Shown here piece after piece: positions 1 to 8,671 of a stretch of DNA of 64,000 nt. Position 1 is the first letter of the stretch, and every line of letters starts with the position of its first letter. A program made the translations under genes and the position numbers. Source of the stretch: JBAJNN01 sp036881905 (GTDB lineage: Bacteria; Pseudomonadota; Alphaproteobacteria; Rhizobiales; Im1); contig JBAJNN010000006.1 of NCBI GenBank assembly GCA_036881905.1, positions 1-64,000 of the forward strand, in the 5' to 3' direction. The notes under the pieces were generated by a model. That model was not told where the DNA came from, searched no databases, and saw only the letters and a list, made by a program, of their open reading frames with translations.

Positions 1-1438
1 TCAAGGCGCGTTCGCGGGCTTGGTGATGATCGACGATGGGAAAGGGATAGGTTTCCCCAAGTCTCACCCCCGCATCGCGCAACATATTCGCCGGAGCCTG
101 CCATGGCTTATGGATGTGGGAGAGCGGCAACCTTGCCAATTCCGGTACCCAGCGTCTGACATAACTGGCTTCGGGATCGTGCTTTTCACCCTGCAAAACC
201 GGATTGAAGACGCGAAAATACGGCGCGGCGTCGGCACCGCTGCCCGCCACCCATTGCCAACTGGCGGCGTTGTTGGCGGGATCGGCATCGACCAGAGTGT
301 CCCAGAACCAAGCCTCGCCTTCGCGCCAGTCGATCAAAAGATGCTTGATGAGAAAAGACGCGACAACCATGCGAACGCGATTGTGCATCCAGCCGCTGGC
401 CCATAATTCGCGCATGCCGGCGTCAACCAAGGGATAGCCGGTCCGGCCACGCCGCCAGGCTTCAAGCGCGGCCGGATCGCCACGCCATGGCATGGCGTCG
501 AAACGTGAGTTGAGATTACGCGCGCCGAGATCGGGATGGTGATAGAGCAGATGGTAGGAAAATTCGCGCCAGCCCAATTCGCTCAAGAATTTGTCGAGAT
601 CGCGCCCGGTCGCATCCGTTTGACCGGCGCCCACGGCCAGCTTCGCGCGATGCCAGATTTGCCGCGGCGAAATATGACCGAAGCACAAAGAGGGCGACAG
701 GCGCGACGTCGTCACCGCATCCGGTCGATCGCGGCGTGTCGCATAACCGCGCAATGCCCCGGCAACAAAGCGATCGAGACGCCGAAGGGCTTCGTCTTCG
801 CCGGGGATCCAGGTTTCCGCCAGACCCTGCGTCCAGTCCGGCCCCGCTGAAGGTTTGAGATCAAGCGCGTCAAGCGACACGACACGGGCGGCCAGTTCAC
901 CCGGCCAGGGAAAGGAGCGAATCGCCTCCGGCTTCGGCAGGGGAAGCGGAGGATCGCCGATGCGGCAAGCCTGTTTCCAATAGGAGGTGAAAACCCGCAC
1001 CGCGCCGCCGGCCTTATTTTCGATCGTCCAGGGTTCATGCAAAAGCGCGCCGTTGAAGCTCTTCGCCGTAACGCCATGCGAGCCGAGGGATTTTTTAAGG
1101 CGCGCGTCAATATCGCGTCCGGCCTTGTCGTAACGCCGGTTCCAATAGACCGCGGCGGCTTCCAAATTGACGGCAAGAACCTCCAGTATCTCTTCTTGAG
1201 AACCGCGCAATAGGGCAAGGCGCGCGCCATATTTGCGCAGAGCGGCATCCAAAGAGTCGAGCGCGCCATGAAGCCACCATCGCGCCGCTCCGCCCGGCCG
1301 TCTTGGCCCCGCGCGCTCCTCATCATGGATATAGAGGCACAGGACCGGACGACCGGACGATACGCCGGCATGAAGCGCCGGGTGATCGGCCAGGCGAAAA
1401 TCATCGCGGAACCAGACAATGACCGGCTTGTCAGCCAT
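1..1438 (-). CDS. phrB: Deoxyribodipyrimidine photolyase (3' end cut by window edge)
   Basis: Flavoenzyme that uses blue light to split cyclobutane pyrimidine dimers in DNA. About 479 residues are visible and only the last dozen or so should lie outside the window. The N-terminal alpha/beta domain opens with VIVWFRDDFRLADHPAL. The C-terminal FAD/DNA-binding domain shows TGYPLVDAGMREL, SGWMHNRVRM and WQWVAGSGADAAPYFR, with the Trp and Asn residues that contact FAD and substrate. ATG at 1438 gives the usual family N-terminus. It lies 97 bp downstream of cydX on the same strand but has no functional link to it. Subclass (CPD class I type) is inferred from the C-terminal motifs. Confidence 0.93.
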   Translation of the reverse strand, partial: MADKPVIVWFRDDFRLADHPALHAGVSSGRPVLCLYIHDEERAGPRRPGGAARWWLHGALDSLDAALRKYGARLALLRGSQEEILEVLAVNLEAAAVYWNRRYDKAGRDIDARLKKSLGSHGVTAKSFNGALLHEPWTIENKAGGAVRVFTSYWKQACRIGDPPLPLPKPEAIRSFPWPGELAARVVSLDALDLKPSAGPDWTQGLAETWIPGEDEALRRLDRFVAGALRGYATRRDRPDAVTTSRLSPSLCFGHISPRQIWHRAKLAVGAGQTDATGRDLDKFLSELGWREFSYHLLYHHPDLGARNLNSRFDAMPWRGDPAALEAWRRGRTGYPLVDAGMRELWASGWMHNRVRMVVASFLIKHLLIDWREGEAWFWDTLVDADPANNAASWQWVAGSGADAAPYFRVFNPVLQGEKHDPEASYVRRWVPELARLPLSHIHKPWQAPANMLRDAGVRLGETYPFPIVDHHQARERAL

Positions 1439-1535
1439 GGCCGAACGCTCCCGAAATGCAACCGGACGAGTAACCTGCGCCGTCTACAGCTTACGCAACG
1501 CCGCTACGGATTCTATCTTCTGGAAGGGCGAATCG

Positions 1536-1691
1536 TCAAACCGGTTTTCGCTCTTCGGCATTCATTTTCTTGTATCGACCGCGCGCCGTTCCGTTCTTGT
1601 CGTCATATTCGCGCAACTCCAGCCACATGCCGTTCAAGATGGAAAAGGCGCAGGCCAGGCCGACACCAAGAAGCCAGGAAAAATACCACAT
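1536..1691 (-). CDS. cydX: Cytochrome bd oxidase small subunit CydX (51 aa)
   Basis: Single-pass membrane peptide of the CydX/YbgT family that stabilises the CydAB heme core. The sequence starts MWYFSWLLGVGLACAFSI, the hallmark Met-Trp-Tyr-Phe N-terminus followed by one hydrophobic helix, a GMWLE motif at the membrane exit, and a charged tail ending EERKPV. ATG at 1691 is preceded by an AAGGA ribosome-binding sequence about 12 nt upstream. It begins 20 bp after the cydB stop, so it is the third gene of cydA-cydB-cydX. It is short enough to be missed by ordinary gene callers. The tail of about 25 residues after the helix is typical of proteobacterial CydX. Confidence 0.9.
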   Translation of the reverse strand: MWYFSWLLGVGLACAFSILNGMWLELREYDDKNGTARGRYKKMNAEERKPV

Positions 1692-1711
1692 TGCGGGAAC
1701 CGTCCTTCCGT

Positions 1712-2863
1712 TCAGTAGGAATGGGAGTTTTCATCGAGCACCATCTCTTTGGTGACCTTGCCGCGCATCACCGAATAGACCCACACCGTATAGCCTATGA
1801 TAATCGGCATGAAGACGAGCGTGGCAAGCAGCATGATCGACAGGGTGAGCGGGCTTGATGAGGAATCGAACACGGTCAGGCTGGCTGCGGGATCGCTTGA
1901 GGATGGCAGGATGAACGGGAACATGGCAAGACCAACGGTTGAAATAATGCCGAAAATCGACATTGCCGAAGCCAGAAACGCTATGATGTCGCTCTTTGTC
2001 CTGAAGGAAGCTGCCGCAATGAGCGCGCCGGTAATGCCCAGAACCGGGGCGGCAACGGTCCAGGGCCGCTCTGTGTAAGCATCAAGCCAGGCGCCGGGGT
2101 TCATCGCCACCGTCTTGAGCAGCGGGTTGGACGGCCCGTCAGGCGCAAGCCCGCCGGTGACGACATAGCCGTCAAGGCCGTAAGCGACCCAGAGACCGGC
2201 AAGCCCAAACAGCACCGCTGTCAAGAGTGCGGCGATCGGGCCGTAAATCCTCGCCCGCGCCGCAATCTCGCCTTGGGTTTTCCACACCAGCATGGCGGCG
2301 CCATGCATGACCAGCATGGCAAGGCTCACCAGCCCGGCCAGACAGGAAAAGGGGTTGAGCAGGCCGAAGAATCCGCCGGTGTAAGAGGCCCGCAACGTCT
2401 CGTCGAAGCTGAAGGGCACGCCCCGCAACACATTGCCGAGCGCCACGCCGAAGATGAGGGCCGGCACCACGCCACCGACAAACAAGGCGCCATCCCACAG
2501 CGAGCGCCAGCGCGGATCGGCGATCTTGGAGCGGAAGGTAAAACCGACCGGCCTTAGGATCAAGGCAAGGAGGATTAAAAGCATGGCGAGGTAAAAGCCC
2601 GAAAACGAGACCGCATAGAGTGGCGGCCAGGCCGCGAAGATGGCGCCGCCCCCCAGCACCAGCCACACCTGATTGCCCTCCCAGACCGGACCGATGACAT
2701 TGACGATAACGCGGCGTTCCTCGTTGGTCCGGGCGGCAAAAGGCAAAAGCGCGCATACGCCGAGGTCAAAACCATCCATGACCGCAAAGCCGATGAGAAT
2801 GACGCCGAGCAGGACCCACCAGACGATCCGGAGAACCTCATAATCGAGCGGAAGGATATGCAT
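1712..2863 (-). CDS. cydB: Cytochrome bd ubiquinol oxidase subunit II
   Basis: Membrane subunit of cytochrome bd, which oxidises ubiquinol and reduces O2 without pumping protons and works at low oxygen. The 383-residue protein matches the usual CydB length (about 380) and starts MHILPLDYEVLRIVWWVLLG. It then shows GFAVMDGFDLGV, the classic CydB helix-1 signature, and GPVWEGNQVWLVLGGGAIFAAWP. Many further transmembrane helices follow. I chose ATG at 2863 because AGAGGAAA lies 8 nt upstream and the start sits 13 bp after the cydA stop. A longer frame reaches 2953 but would overlap cydA. Middle gene of cydABX. Confidence 0.96.
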   Translation of the reverse strand: MHILPLDYEVLRIVWWVLLGVILIGFAVMDGFDLGVCALLPFAARTNEERRVIVNVIGPVWEGNQVWLVLGGGAIFAAWPPLYAVSFSGFYLAMLLILLALILRPVGFTFRSKIADPRWRSLWDGALFVGGVVPALIFGVALGNVLRGVPFSFDETLRASYTGGFFGLLNPFSCLAGLVSLAMLVMHGAAMLVWKTQGEIAARARIYGPIAALLTAVLFGLAGLWVAYGLDGYVVTGGLAPDGPSNPLLKTVAMNPGAWLDAYTERPWTVAAPVLGITGALIAAASFRTKSDIIAFLASAMSIFGIISTVGLAMFPFILPSSSDPAASLTVFDSSSSPLTLSIMLLATLVFMPIIIGYTVWVYSVMRGKVTKEMVLDENSHSY

Positions 2864-2876
2864 GGCTGTTTTCCTC

Positions 2877-4478
2877 TCAGTCCCAGTTGCGCGATGGCGC
2901 GGCGATGGCATGATCAGCGCCGATACTCGCGCCATGGGTTGTATCGACGCCATGGCCGTGGGTGGTTTCGGGTCCGGTCTTGATCGCCTTGACCATCAGC
3001 CAGGCTTCGATGACGGCAAGCACTGTGTAGAGCAGGACGAAACCGGACAGTGAGATGATCAAATCGGTGACGCTTAAGCCCGAGATTGCGTAAAAGGTCG
3101 GCATAATGCCCTCGATAATCCAGGGTTGGCGGCCGAATTCCGACAAGAACCAGCCCAGTTCGGCGGCAAGCCACGGCGCCGGCAGGCTGATGACGGCAAG
3201 CCAGAGGAATTTGCGATTGCCGACCAGACGGTTTTTCGTCACCAGCCAGAACGCCAGGACAAAGAAAGCAATAAGGTAGAATCCGATCCCCGCCATGATG
3301 CGGAAACTCCAGAACAGCGGGCCGACATCGGGGACCGTATCGCGCGCGGCCTTTGCTATGTCTTCATCGCTTGCCTTGGTAATATCGTCGTGGTAACGCT
3401 TGAGTAGAAGGCCGTAGCCGAGATCGGGATGCAGATCGGAGAGAGTCTGCCGCGCCACCCGATCCTGCGGCGATTGGCGAATTTTCTCAAGCGCCTCATA
3501 CGCCTTTATGCCGTTGCGCACGCGATATTCCGCTTCATCTTGAAGCTGGTCAATGCCCGGGATTTTCTCGCTCAAGGACCGCGTCGCGATCAAGCCGAGC
3601 AGGAAGGGCACCTTGACTTCATAATGGTTGGTGCGGTCTTTCTGGTCGGGAATGGCGAACAGATTCAACGCCGCCGGCGCCGGTTCGGTCTGCCACATCG
3701 CCTCGATGGCGGCGATTTTCATCTTCTGGGTGTGGGTAGCGGTATAACCGCTCTCATCGCCCAGCACCACCACGGAAAGCGCCGAGGCGAGACCGAAACT
3801 CGCCGCCACGGCTATCGAACGTTTGGCCATCTCCATGTGCCGCCCGCGCAGCATGTAGAGCGCGCTCACCCCCATCACGAAGACCGCCCCGGTGACGTAA
3901 CCGGCGCTTACCGTATGGACGAATTTGTCCTGAGCGACAGGGTTGAAGATCACCGCCATGAGATCGGAAAGTTCCATGCGCATGGTGTCGGGGTTGAAAA
4001 CCGCGCCGACCGGATTTTGCATCCAGCCATTGGCGATCAGAATCCACAAGGCGGAGAGATTGGCGCCAAGGGCAACGAGCCAGGTCACCGCCAGATGGGC
4101 GGTCTTCGACAATCTGTCCCAGGCGAAGAAGAACAGGCCGATGAAGGTCGCTTCGAGGAAGAAGGCCATAAGCCCTTCAATCGCCAGGGGGGCGCCGAAA
4201 ATATCGCCGACATACTGGCTGTAATACGACCAGTTGGTGCCGAACTGGAACTCCATGACAATACCGGTCGCTACCCCCATCGCGAAGTTGATGGCGAATA
4301 ATACGGCCCAGAATTGCGTCATCCGGCGCCAGACATCACGCCCGGTCATGACATAAATGCTCTCCATGATCGCCATCAGCAGGGAAAGGCCAAGCGTTAG
4401 CGGCACGAACAGAAAATGATACAATGCCGTTGCGCCGAATTGCAGGCGCGACAAAGCCACAACCAAGGGATCGATCAT
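2877..4478 (-). CDS. cydA: Cytochrome bd ubiquinol oxidase subunit I
   Basis: Heme-carrying catalytic subunit of cytochrome bd (hemes b558, b595 and d). 533 residues. Heme ligands can be placed: His21, His188 and Met395 correspond to E. coli His19, His186 and Met393; Glu101, Glu109 and Glu447 match the conserved glutamates near heme d and b595. The GRQPW motif is at 449-453. The quinol-binding Q loop (about residues 250-385) is the long form, with LGYGLLLKRY as in E. coli, so this is the long-Q-loop branch rather than the short or cyanide-insensitive (CIO) branch. ATG at 4478 has GGAGAG 7 nt upstream. First gene of cydABX, divergent from cydDC. Confidence 0.97.
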   Translation of the reverse strand: MIDPLVVALSRLQFGATALYHFLFVPLTLGLSLLMAIMESIYVMTGRDVWRRMTQFWAVLFAINFAMGVATGIVMEFQFGTNWSYYSQYVGDIFGAPLAIEGLMAFFLEATFIGLFFFAWDRLSKTAHLAVTWLVALGANLSALWILIANGWMQNPVGAVFNPDTMRMELSDLMAVIFNPVAQDKFVHTVSAGYVTGAVFVMGVSALYMLRGRHMEMAKRSIAVAASFGLASALSVVVLGDESGYTATHTQKMKIAAIEAMWQTEPAPAALNLFAIPDQKDRTNHYEVKVPFLLGLIATRSLSEKIPGIDQLQDEAEYRVRNGIKAYEALEKIRQSPQDRVARQTLSDLHPDLGYGLLLKRYHDDITKASDEDIAKAARDTVPDVGPLFWSFRIMAGIGFYLIAFFVLAFWLVTKNRLVGNRKFLWLAVISLPAPWLAAELGWFLSEFGRQPWIIEGIMPTFYAISGLSVTDLIISLSGFVLLYTVLAVIEAWLMVKAIKTGPETTHGHGVDTTHGASIGADHAIAAPSRNWD

Positions 4479-4726
4479 CGAAGGTCTCTCCTGTCAGCCC
4501 GTTCCATTCATATCCGCTTTCGCCCGGCAAGGGACCGTTCACTGCCGATGATTGAAAGCCCGCCGACCGATAGCGACTTTCACGTCTTCTTTACACCCCA
4601 CGAGACTCCACATAGTGTCTGTTCTGCCTTATACCAAGTGACCATTTGGTTTCGCGCCGGGATCGCGCCATTTTGTGCGCGAGTAGCGGGGCGCGACGTG
4701 GGTATCAGACAGAAGAGTTTCGCCTC
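4479..4726. promoter_or_regulatory. Divergent cydABX / cydDC control region
   Basis: A 248-bp gap must hold the promoters of both the oxidase operon (left) and the exporter operon (right). The clearest symmetric signal is ACCAA-N8-TTGGT at 4633-4650, with perfect 5-bp arms. I did not find a TTGAT-N4-ATCAA type FNR/FixK box. The palindrome as an operator is inference. Confidence 0.4.
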
Positions 4727-6505
4727 ATGACTAGATTATCAGAAAGTGACAGGACTTCACAGAGCGTGCGTCTAAACGCCACACAAAGGCGGTGGCTGAC
4801 ACGCCTCGCCCGTCATGGCCGCGTCGCCCTCCTGGTTGCCTTCGCCGCGCCGCTTATCGGTGGTTTGTTGTTGATTATCCAGGCTCATGAACTGTCCGGC
4901 CTGTTGAGCGCCGCCATTATCGACGGCGCGCGGCGCGCGGCGCTCGCCACCCCCTTGCTGATCGTCGCGGGTCTTATTGTCACACGTTCCGTGCTCACCG
5001 GTCTGGGAGAATTTGCCGGCGCAATCGCCGCCGAGCGCGTCAAGCGCGATCTGCGCGATGTTCTGTTTCGGAATCTCATGGCCTACAAGGCCGACCGGGT
5101 TCGTTCCCTGGCTTCCGGTGCCATTGCCGGGGCCATGATCGAACATGTCGAGGCCCTTGACGGCTATGTGTCGCGCTACCTCCCCTCACTGATTGCCGCC
5201 GCCCTTCTCCCGGTCGCCTTCGCCGTGGCTATTATGCCCGTTGACGTTATCGTCGGTCTGTTGTTATTGGCGACCGCCCCTCTGATCCCGCTGTTCATGG
5301 CGCTGACGGGATGGGGCGCGCAAGCCGCAAGTCGGCGTCATCTCGATGCGTTTTCCAGGCTTTCGGGGCTGTTCGTCGATCGCTTGCGCGGCTTGACCAC
5401 GCTCAAACTCCACGGTCGGGCCCAGGCCCAGGCCGAACTGATAAAAAAGACCGGCGACGAGCTTGGCAGGCGTATATTGGCGGTCCTGCGCATTGCCTTT
5501 TTATCCTCCACCGTCCTCGAATTCTTCTCCGCGCTCGCGGTGGCCGGGGTGGCGCTCTATGTCGGCTTAAGTCTTCTGGGCAGCATCGATTTGCGCGATT
5601 CGCCGATGACGCTGGCGACCGGATTGTTCTGCCTGTTGATGGCACCGGCGTTTTTTGCGCCCTTGCGGCAGCTTGCCGCCCATTATCATGACGGCGCCGC
5701 GGCAAAAGCGGCGGTCACCGCTCTCGACGAACTTTTTGACGGGCTGCCGGCCTTTTCCTCAGCCGGCGACGCACCGGAAAACGCCATAGTCCACCGCCAG
5801 GGCGCCGCGACATTGCAGATTCGCAATCTCACCGTGACGGCGCCCGACCGGGCCGGAACCGTTCTCGACACGGTTTCGCTCGACGCTGAACCCGGCAGGC
5901 TGATAGCGATCCTCGGGACCAGCGGCGTCGGCAAATCGACCCTGCTTGAAGCCATTCGCGGCTTACGCACCATCGAAGCCGGCGAGGTGTCGATCGACGC
6001 TAAACCGCTCGCGGATTTCAGCCCGCATGATCTTGCCCGGCGCGTTGCCTGGCTCGGCCAGCATCCCCATATCATGGCGGCGACGATCGCGCAGAATATT
6101 CGCCTTGCCCGGCCTCGGGCCAGTGACGAAGAGGTCGCGCGCGCGGCCCGCGACGCCCGCGTGAGCGATTTCGCCGATACCTTGCCGGACGGTCTCGACA
6201 CGTGTCTTGGCGAACGCGGCCTGGGTCTTTCCGGCGGCGAGTTGCAGAGAATCGCCCTGGCGCGGATTTACCTGTGCGATCCGGGGCTTGTGCTCCTCGA
6301 CGAGCCGACAGCGCATCTCGATCCGCAAACCGAAGCCCGGGTCATCGATGGCATCATGGCCTTCAGCCATGGCCGCACGGTGATCGTCGCCACCCACTCC
6401 GCCCGCCTTGCCGCATGCGCCGATGAAACATTTCGACTCTCGCGAGGGCATTTGTCACCGGTCCATGCCCGTGTCGCGAAGCCAATCTTGCGCGAGGGAG
6501 TATAG
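4727..6505 (+). CDS. cydD: Cysteine/glutathione ABC exporter subunit CydD
   Basis: Half of the heterodimeric CydDC exporter, which moves cysteine and glutathione to the periplasm and is required to assemble cytochrome bd. 592 residues from ATG 4727: an N-terminal six-helix ABC exporter domain with the CydD-type stretch APLIPLFMALTGWGAQA, then a nucleotide-binding domain with Walker A GTSGVGKSTLL (about 396), signature LSGGELQRIALAR (about 500) and Walker B VLLDEPTAHLD (about 520). The frame is open back to 4646, but the extra 27 residues lie in promoter-like sequence, so the later ATG is preferred. Five bases separate it from cydC. Its position opposite cydABX supports the assignment. Confidence 0.93.
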   Translation: MTRLSESDRTSQSVRLNATQRRWLTRLARHGRVALLVAFAAPLIGGLLLIIQAHELSGLLSAAIIDGARRAALATPLLIVAGLIVTRSVLTGLGEFAGAIAAERVKRDLRDVLFRNLMAYKADRVRSLASGAIAGAMIEHVEALDGYVSRYLPSLIAAALLPVAFAVAIMPVDVIVGLLLLATAPLIPLFMALTGWGAQAASRRHLDAFSRLSGLFVDRLRGLTTLKLHGRAQAQAELIKKTGDELGRRILAVLRIAFLSSTVLEFFSALAVAGVALYVGLSLLGSIDLRDSPMTLATGLFCLLMAPAFFAPLRQLAAHYHDGAAAKAAVTALDELFDGLPAFSSAGDAPENAIVHRQGAATLQIRNLTVTAPDRAGTVLDTVSLDAEPGRLIAILGTSGVGKSTLLEAIRGLRTIEAGEVSIDAKPLADFSPHDLARRVAWLGQHPHIMAATIAQNIRLARPRASDEEVARAARDARVSDFADTLPDGLDTCLGERGLGLSGGELQRIALARIYLCDPGLVLLDEPTAHLDPQTEARVIDGIMAFSHGRTVIVATHSARLAACADETFRLSRGHLSPVHARVAKPILREGV

Positions 6506-6510
6506 GTCCA

Positions 6511-8178
6511 ATGACGATGCTCAAGATTTTCGCCGGATTTCTCAGCACACGGGCCAATCGCTTCGCTCTGGCGCTTTTTCTCGCCATCGTCACTCTTCTG
6601 ACCGGAACCGCGCTTCTCGCCGTTTCGGGGTGGTTTTTGACCGCCGCTTCCCTGGCCGCGATCACCCATAGCGTCGGGGGTTTCGACCTGTTTTCCCCCT
6701 CGGCCGCCATCCGCGGCCTTGCCCTGTTGCGCATCGTCTCACGCTATTGCGAACAGTTATACGGCCATGACGCCACCATCGCCCTGCTCGGCGATCTGCG
6801 CATCTGGTTGTTCAAACACCTGACGACGCTGATTCCACTCGGTCCGCGCCGACTGCGCGGCGGCGATTTGGCGGCGCGGCTGACGGCGGATATTGATCGG
6901 CTCGATACCGTTTTTCTGCTCGCCATCAGCCCGATTCTCGCCCTCATGGCGGCCACCGCCCTGGCCGTCATCGTGTTTCACGCTTTTTTACCCCAAGCTT
7001 CATTGGTCTTTGGCGCGATAACTCTTGTCGTCGGCGCGCTGTTGCCATTGGCCATGGCCTGGATCGGGCGGCCCTTGGGAGAAACGACGGTGATGGCTTG
7101 CGCGGACTTGCGGACCTCAATCATCGACGCCGTGGAGGGCCATTGCGATCTTGTCGCCTTCGCCGCCGTGGCGCGCGCGCGCGCCGCCCTGTTCAAACAG
7201 GCCGAACGGTTAAGCCGCGCCCATGTGGCCCAGTCCGGATTGACGAGCCTTGCCGCGATTCTGACGCAGGCCGGCGGTGGGCTTGCCCTGATGGCGGTTT
7301 TGTGGCCGGGGCCTGGAGCGCTCGATGCCGAGGCTTTGAGCGGTCCGGTTCTGGTCGCGGCGGTTCTGGTCGTGTTCGGTCTGTTTGAAATGACCGCGCC
7401 GATCGCTCGCGGCATTGCGAAACTGGGCAACGCGCTTGCGGCAACGCGACGGCTCGATGAAATTGCCCTCATGTCGCCACGCCTTTGCGACCCTGCCTCT
7501 CCCGCGCATCTGACGAATGACCGCACCGTGACATTCGAAAATGTTTGCTTCGACTATGGGCGAGGTCGCCGGGTTCTGCAAGAGGTGTCCCTGACCATCG
7601 AAGCCGGCCGCCATGTCGCCCTGATCGGCGAGAGTGGCAGCGGCAAATCCACTCTCATTCACCTGCTGTTGCGGCTTGTGGATTTACAAGGCGGCGCCAT
7701 TCGCATTGGCGGCGTGGATATACGCCAGGTGACCCAATCGGAGCTTCACCGTTCCATTGCACTGTTGGCGCAGGACGACCCGGTGTTCCTCGGAACGATT
7801 CGCGACAATCTGCTTATCGGCGATCCGCGGGCCGACGCGGCTAAGCTTTACCGCGTTCTTGCCGCGGTCAAACTCAAAAGTTTCGTCGAGACGCTGCCTT
7901 CCGGCCTCGACACCTGGCTCGGCGAGGCCGGTCACACCCTGTCGGCGGGTCAGGCGCGCCGGCTCTGCCTTGCCCGCGTATTGCTGTCGCCAGCGCCGAT
8001 TCTAGCGCTTGATGAACCGACAAGCGGCCTCGATCGCGAAACCGAACGGGCGCTTCTGCAAGACCTCGCAATAGCGGCCAAAGGGCGCGGCGTTTTGATC
8101 GCGACCCATGCGGATTTGCCGCCGGGAGTGGTGGATCGGGTGTTTCGGCTGTCCAATGGCCGTTTGAATCCGGCGTGA
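6511..8178 (+). CDS. cydC: Cysteine/glutathione ABC exporter subunit CydC
   Basis: Second half of the CydDC exporter. 555 residues: six membrane helices followed by an ATPase domain with Walker A GESGSGKST (about 373-381) and Walker B LALDEPTSGLD (about 497). The signature reads LSAGQARRLCLAR, with Ala in place of the usual second Gly; such a weakened signature is not unusual in one member of a heterodimeric exporter. Starts at 6511 or at the ATG two codons on; translation is probably coupled to cydD, whose stop is 5 bp upstream. Followed by a short hairpin (8190-8208). Confidence 0.93.
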   Translation: MTMLKIFAGFLSTRANRFALALFLAIVTLLTGTALLAVSGWFLTAASLAAITHSVGGFDLFSPSAAIRGLALLRIVSRYCEQLYGHDATIALLGDLRIWLFKHLTTLIPLGPRRLRGGDLAARLTADIDRLDTVFLLAISPILALMAATALAVIVFHAFLPQASLVFGAITLVVGALLPLAMAWIGRPLGETTVMACADLRTSIIDAVEGHCDLVAFAAVARARAALFKQAERLSRAHVAQSGLTSLAAILTQAGGGLALMAVLWPGPGALDAEALSGPVLVAAVLVVFGLFEMTAPIARGIAKLGNALAATRRLDEIALMSPRLCDPASPAHLTNDRTVTFENVCFDYGRGRRVLQEVSLTIEAGRHVALIGESGSGKSTLIHLLLRLVDLQGGAIRIGGVDIRQVTQSELHRSIALLAQDDPVFLGTIRDNLLIGDPRADAAKLYRVLAAVKLKSFVETLPSGLDTWLGEAGHTLSAGQARRLCLARVLLSPAPILALDEPTSGLDRETERALLQDLAIAAKGRGVLIATHADLPPGVVDRVFRLSNGRLNPA

Positions 8179-8189
8179 AGCGCGCGGGG

Positions 8190-8208
8190 CCGGTCATTCG
8201 CAGACCGG
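8190..8208. terminator. Hairpin after cydC
   Basis: Perfect 6-bp inverted repeat CCGGTC-N7-GACCGG, 11 bp beyond the cydC stop and in the gap to the convergent Sel1 remnant. No run of T follows, so if it ends transcription it is not a standard intrinsic terminator. Confidence 0.3.
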
Positions 8209-8223
8209 ATCACAAAGCCTGTC

Positions 8224-8594
8224 TCAACAACCCTTGTAGTGTTTGGCGATACATCGTTTTGCGAGGGACTGTGCTTTCTTGACCTGTTTCTGGGTCATGA
8301 TGGTTTTTTCAAGCAAATCAAGACGCTTGGATGCAGAGTTAAAACCATTAGCCGATGCGGTATTATACCACATATAGGCGCGGGTGACGTCACGGGCTGC
8401 ACCTTTGCCGTACTCATAGTATCCCAAGATTGTATTGGGCTCCGGCGCCACCCTGTTCGGCCAGCGGTCTCCATTCTTTCGGAGCCGTAGCATAATTTCC
8501 CCTTTTGATAGGCCTCGACCCCTTTGGCAAAGTCGGCGGCGCAAACCGGACTCATGATCACGCAAACTAGAATCAGTGCAAAAAGACACCGCAT
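8224..8594 (-). pseudogene. Sel1-repeat secreted protein, broken by two frameshifts
   Basis: Remnant of a small periplasmic Sel1/TPR-like repeat protein. The start at 8594 gives a clean signal peptide (MRCLFALILVCVIMSPVCA) and then ADFAKGVEAYQKG. The expected continuation NYATAPKEWRPLAEQGG is in another frame after one extra base near the GGGG at about 8500. The Sel1 core YEYGKGAARDVTRAYMWYN and tail AKRCIAKHYKGC lie in a third frame, after about 4 bases stand where 6 are expected near 8417. No single frame gives the whole protein. Function of the family member is unknown; Sel1 repeats mediate protein contacts. Convergent with cydC, downstream of nothing obvious. Confidence 0.75.
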
Positions 8595-8671
8595 GACAGC
8601 TCCCCCTCTGTCCCCACATCCCAAGCACACGATAGGGTAAATGGAAATTGCAGACCAAACAACGCAAGTTT

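Noticed and set aside
3429..4301. Long open frame (290 codons) on the + strand opposite cydA
   Set aside because: It is the antisense shadow of a conserved, heme-ligand-bearing gene and encodes no recognisable domain.
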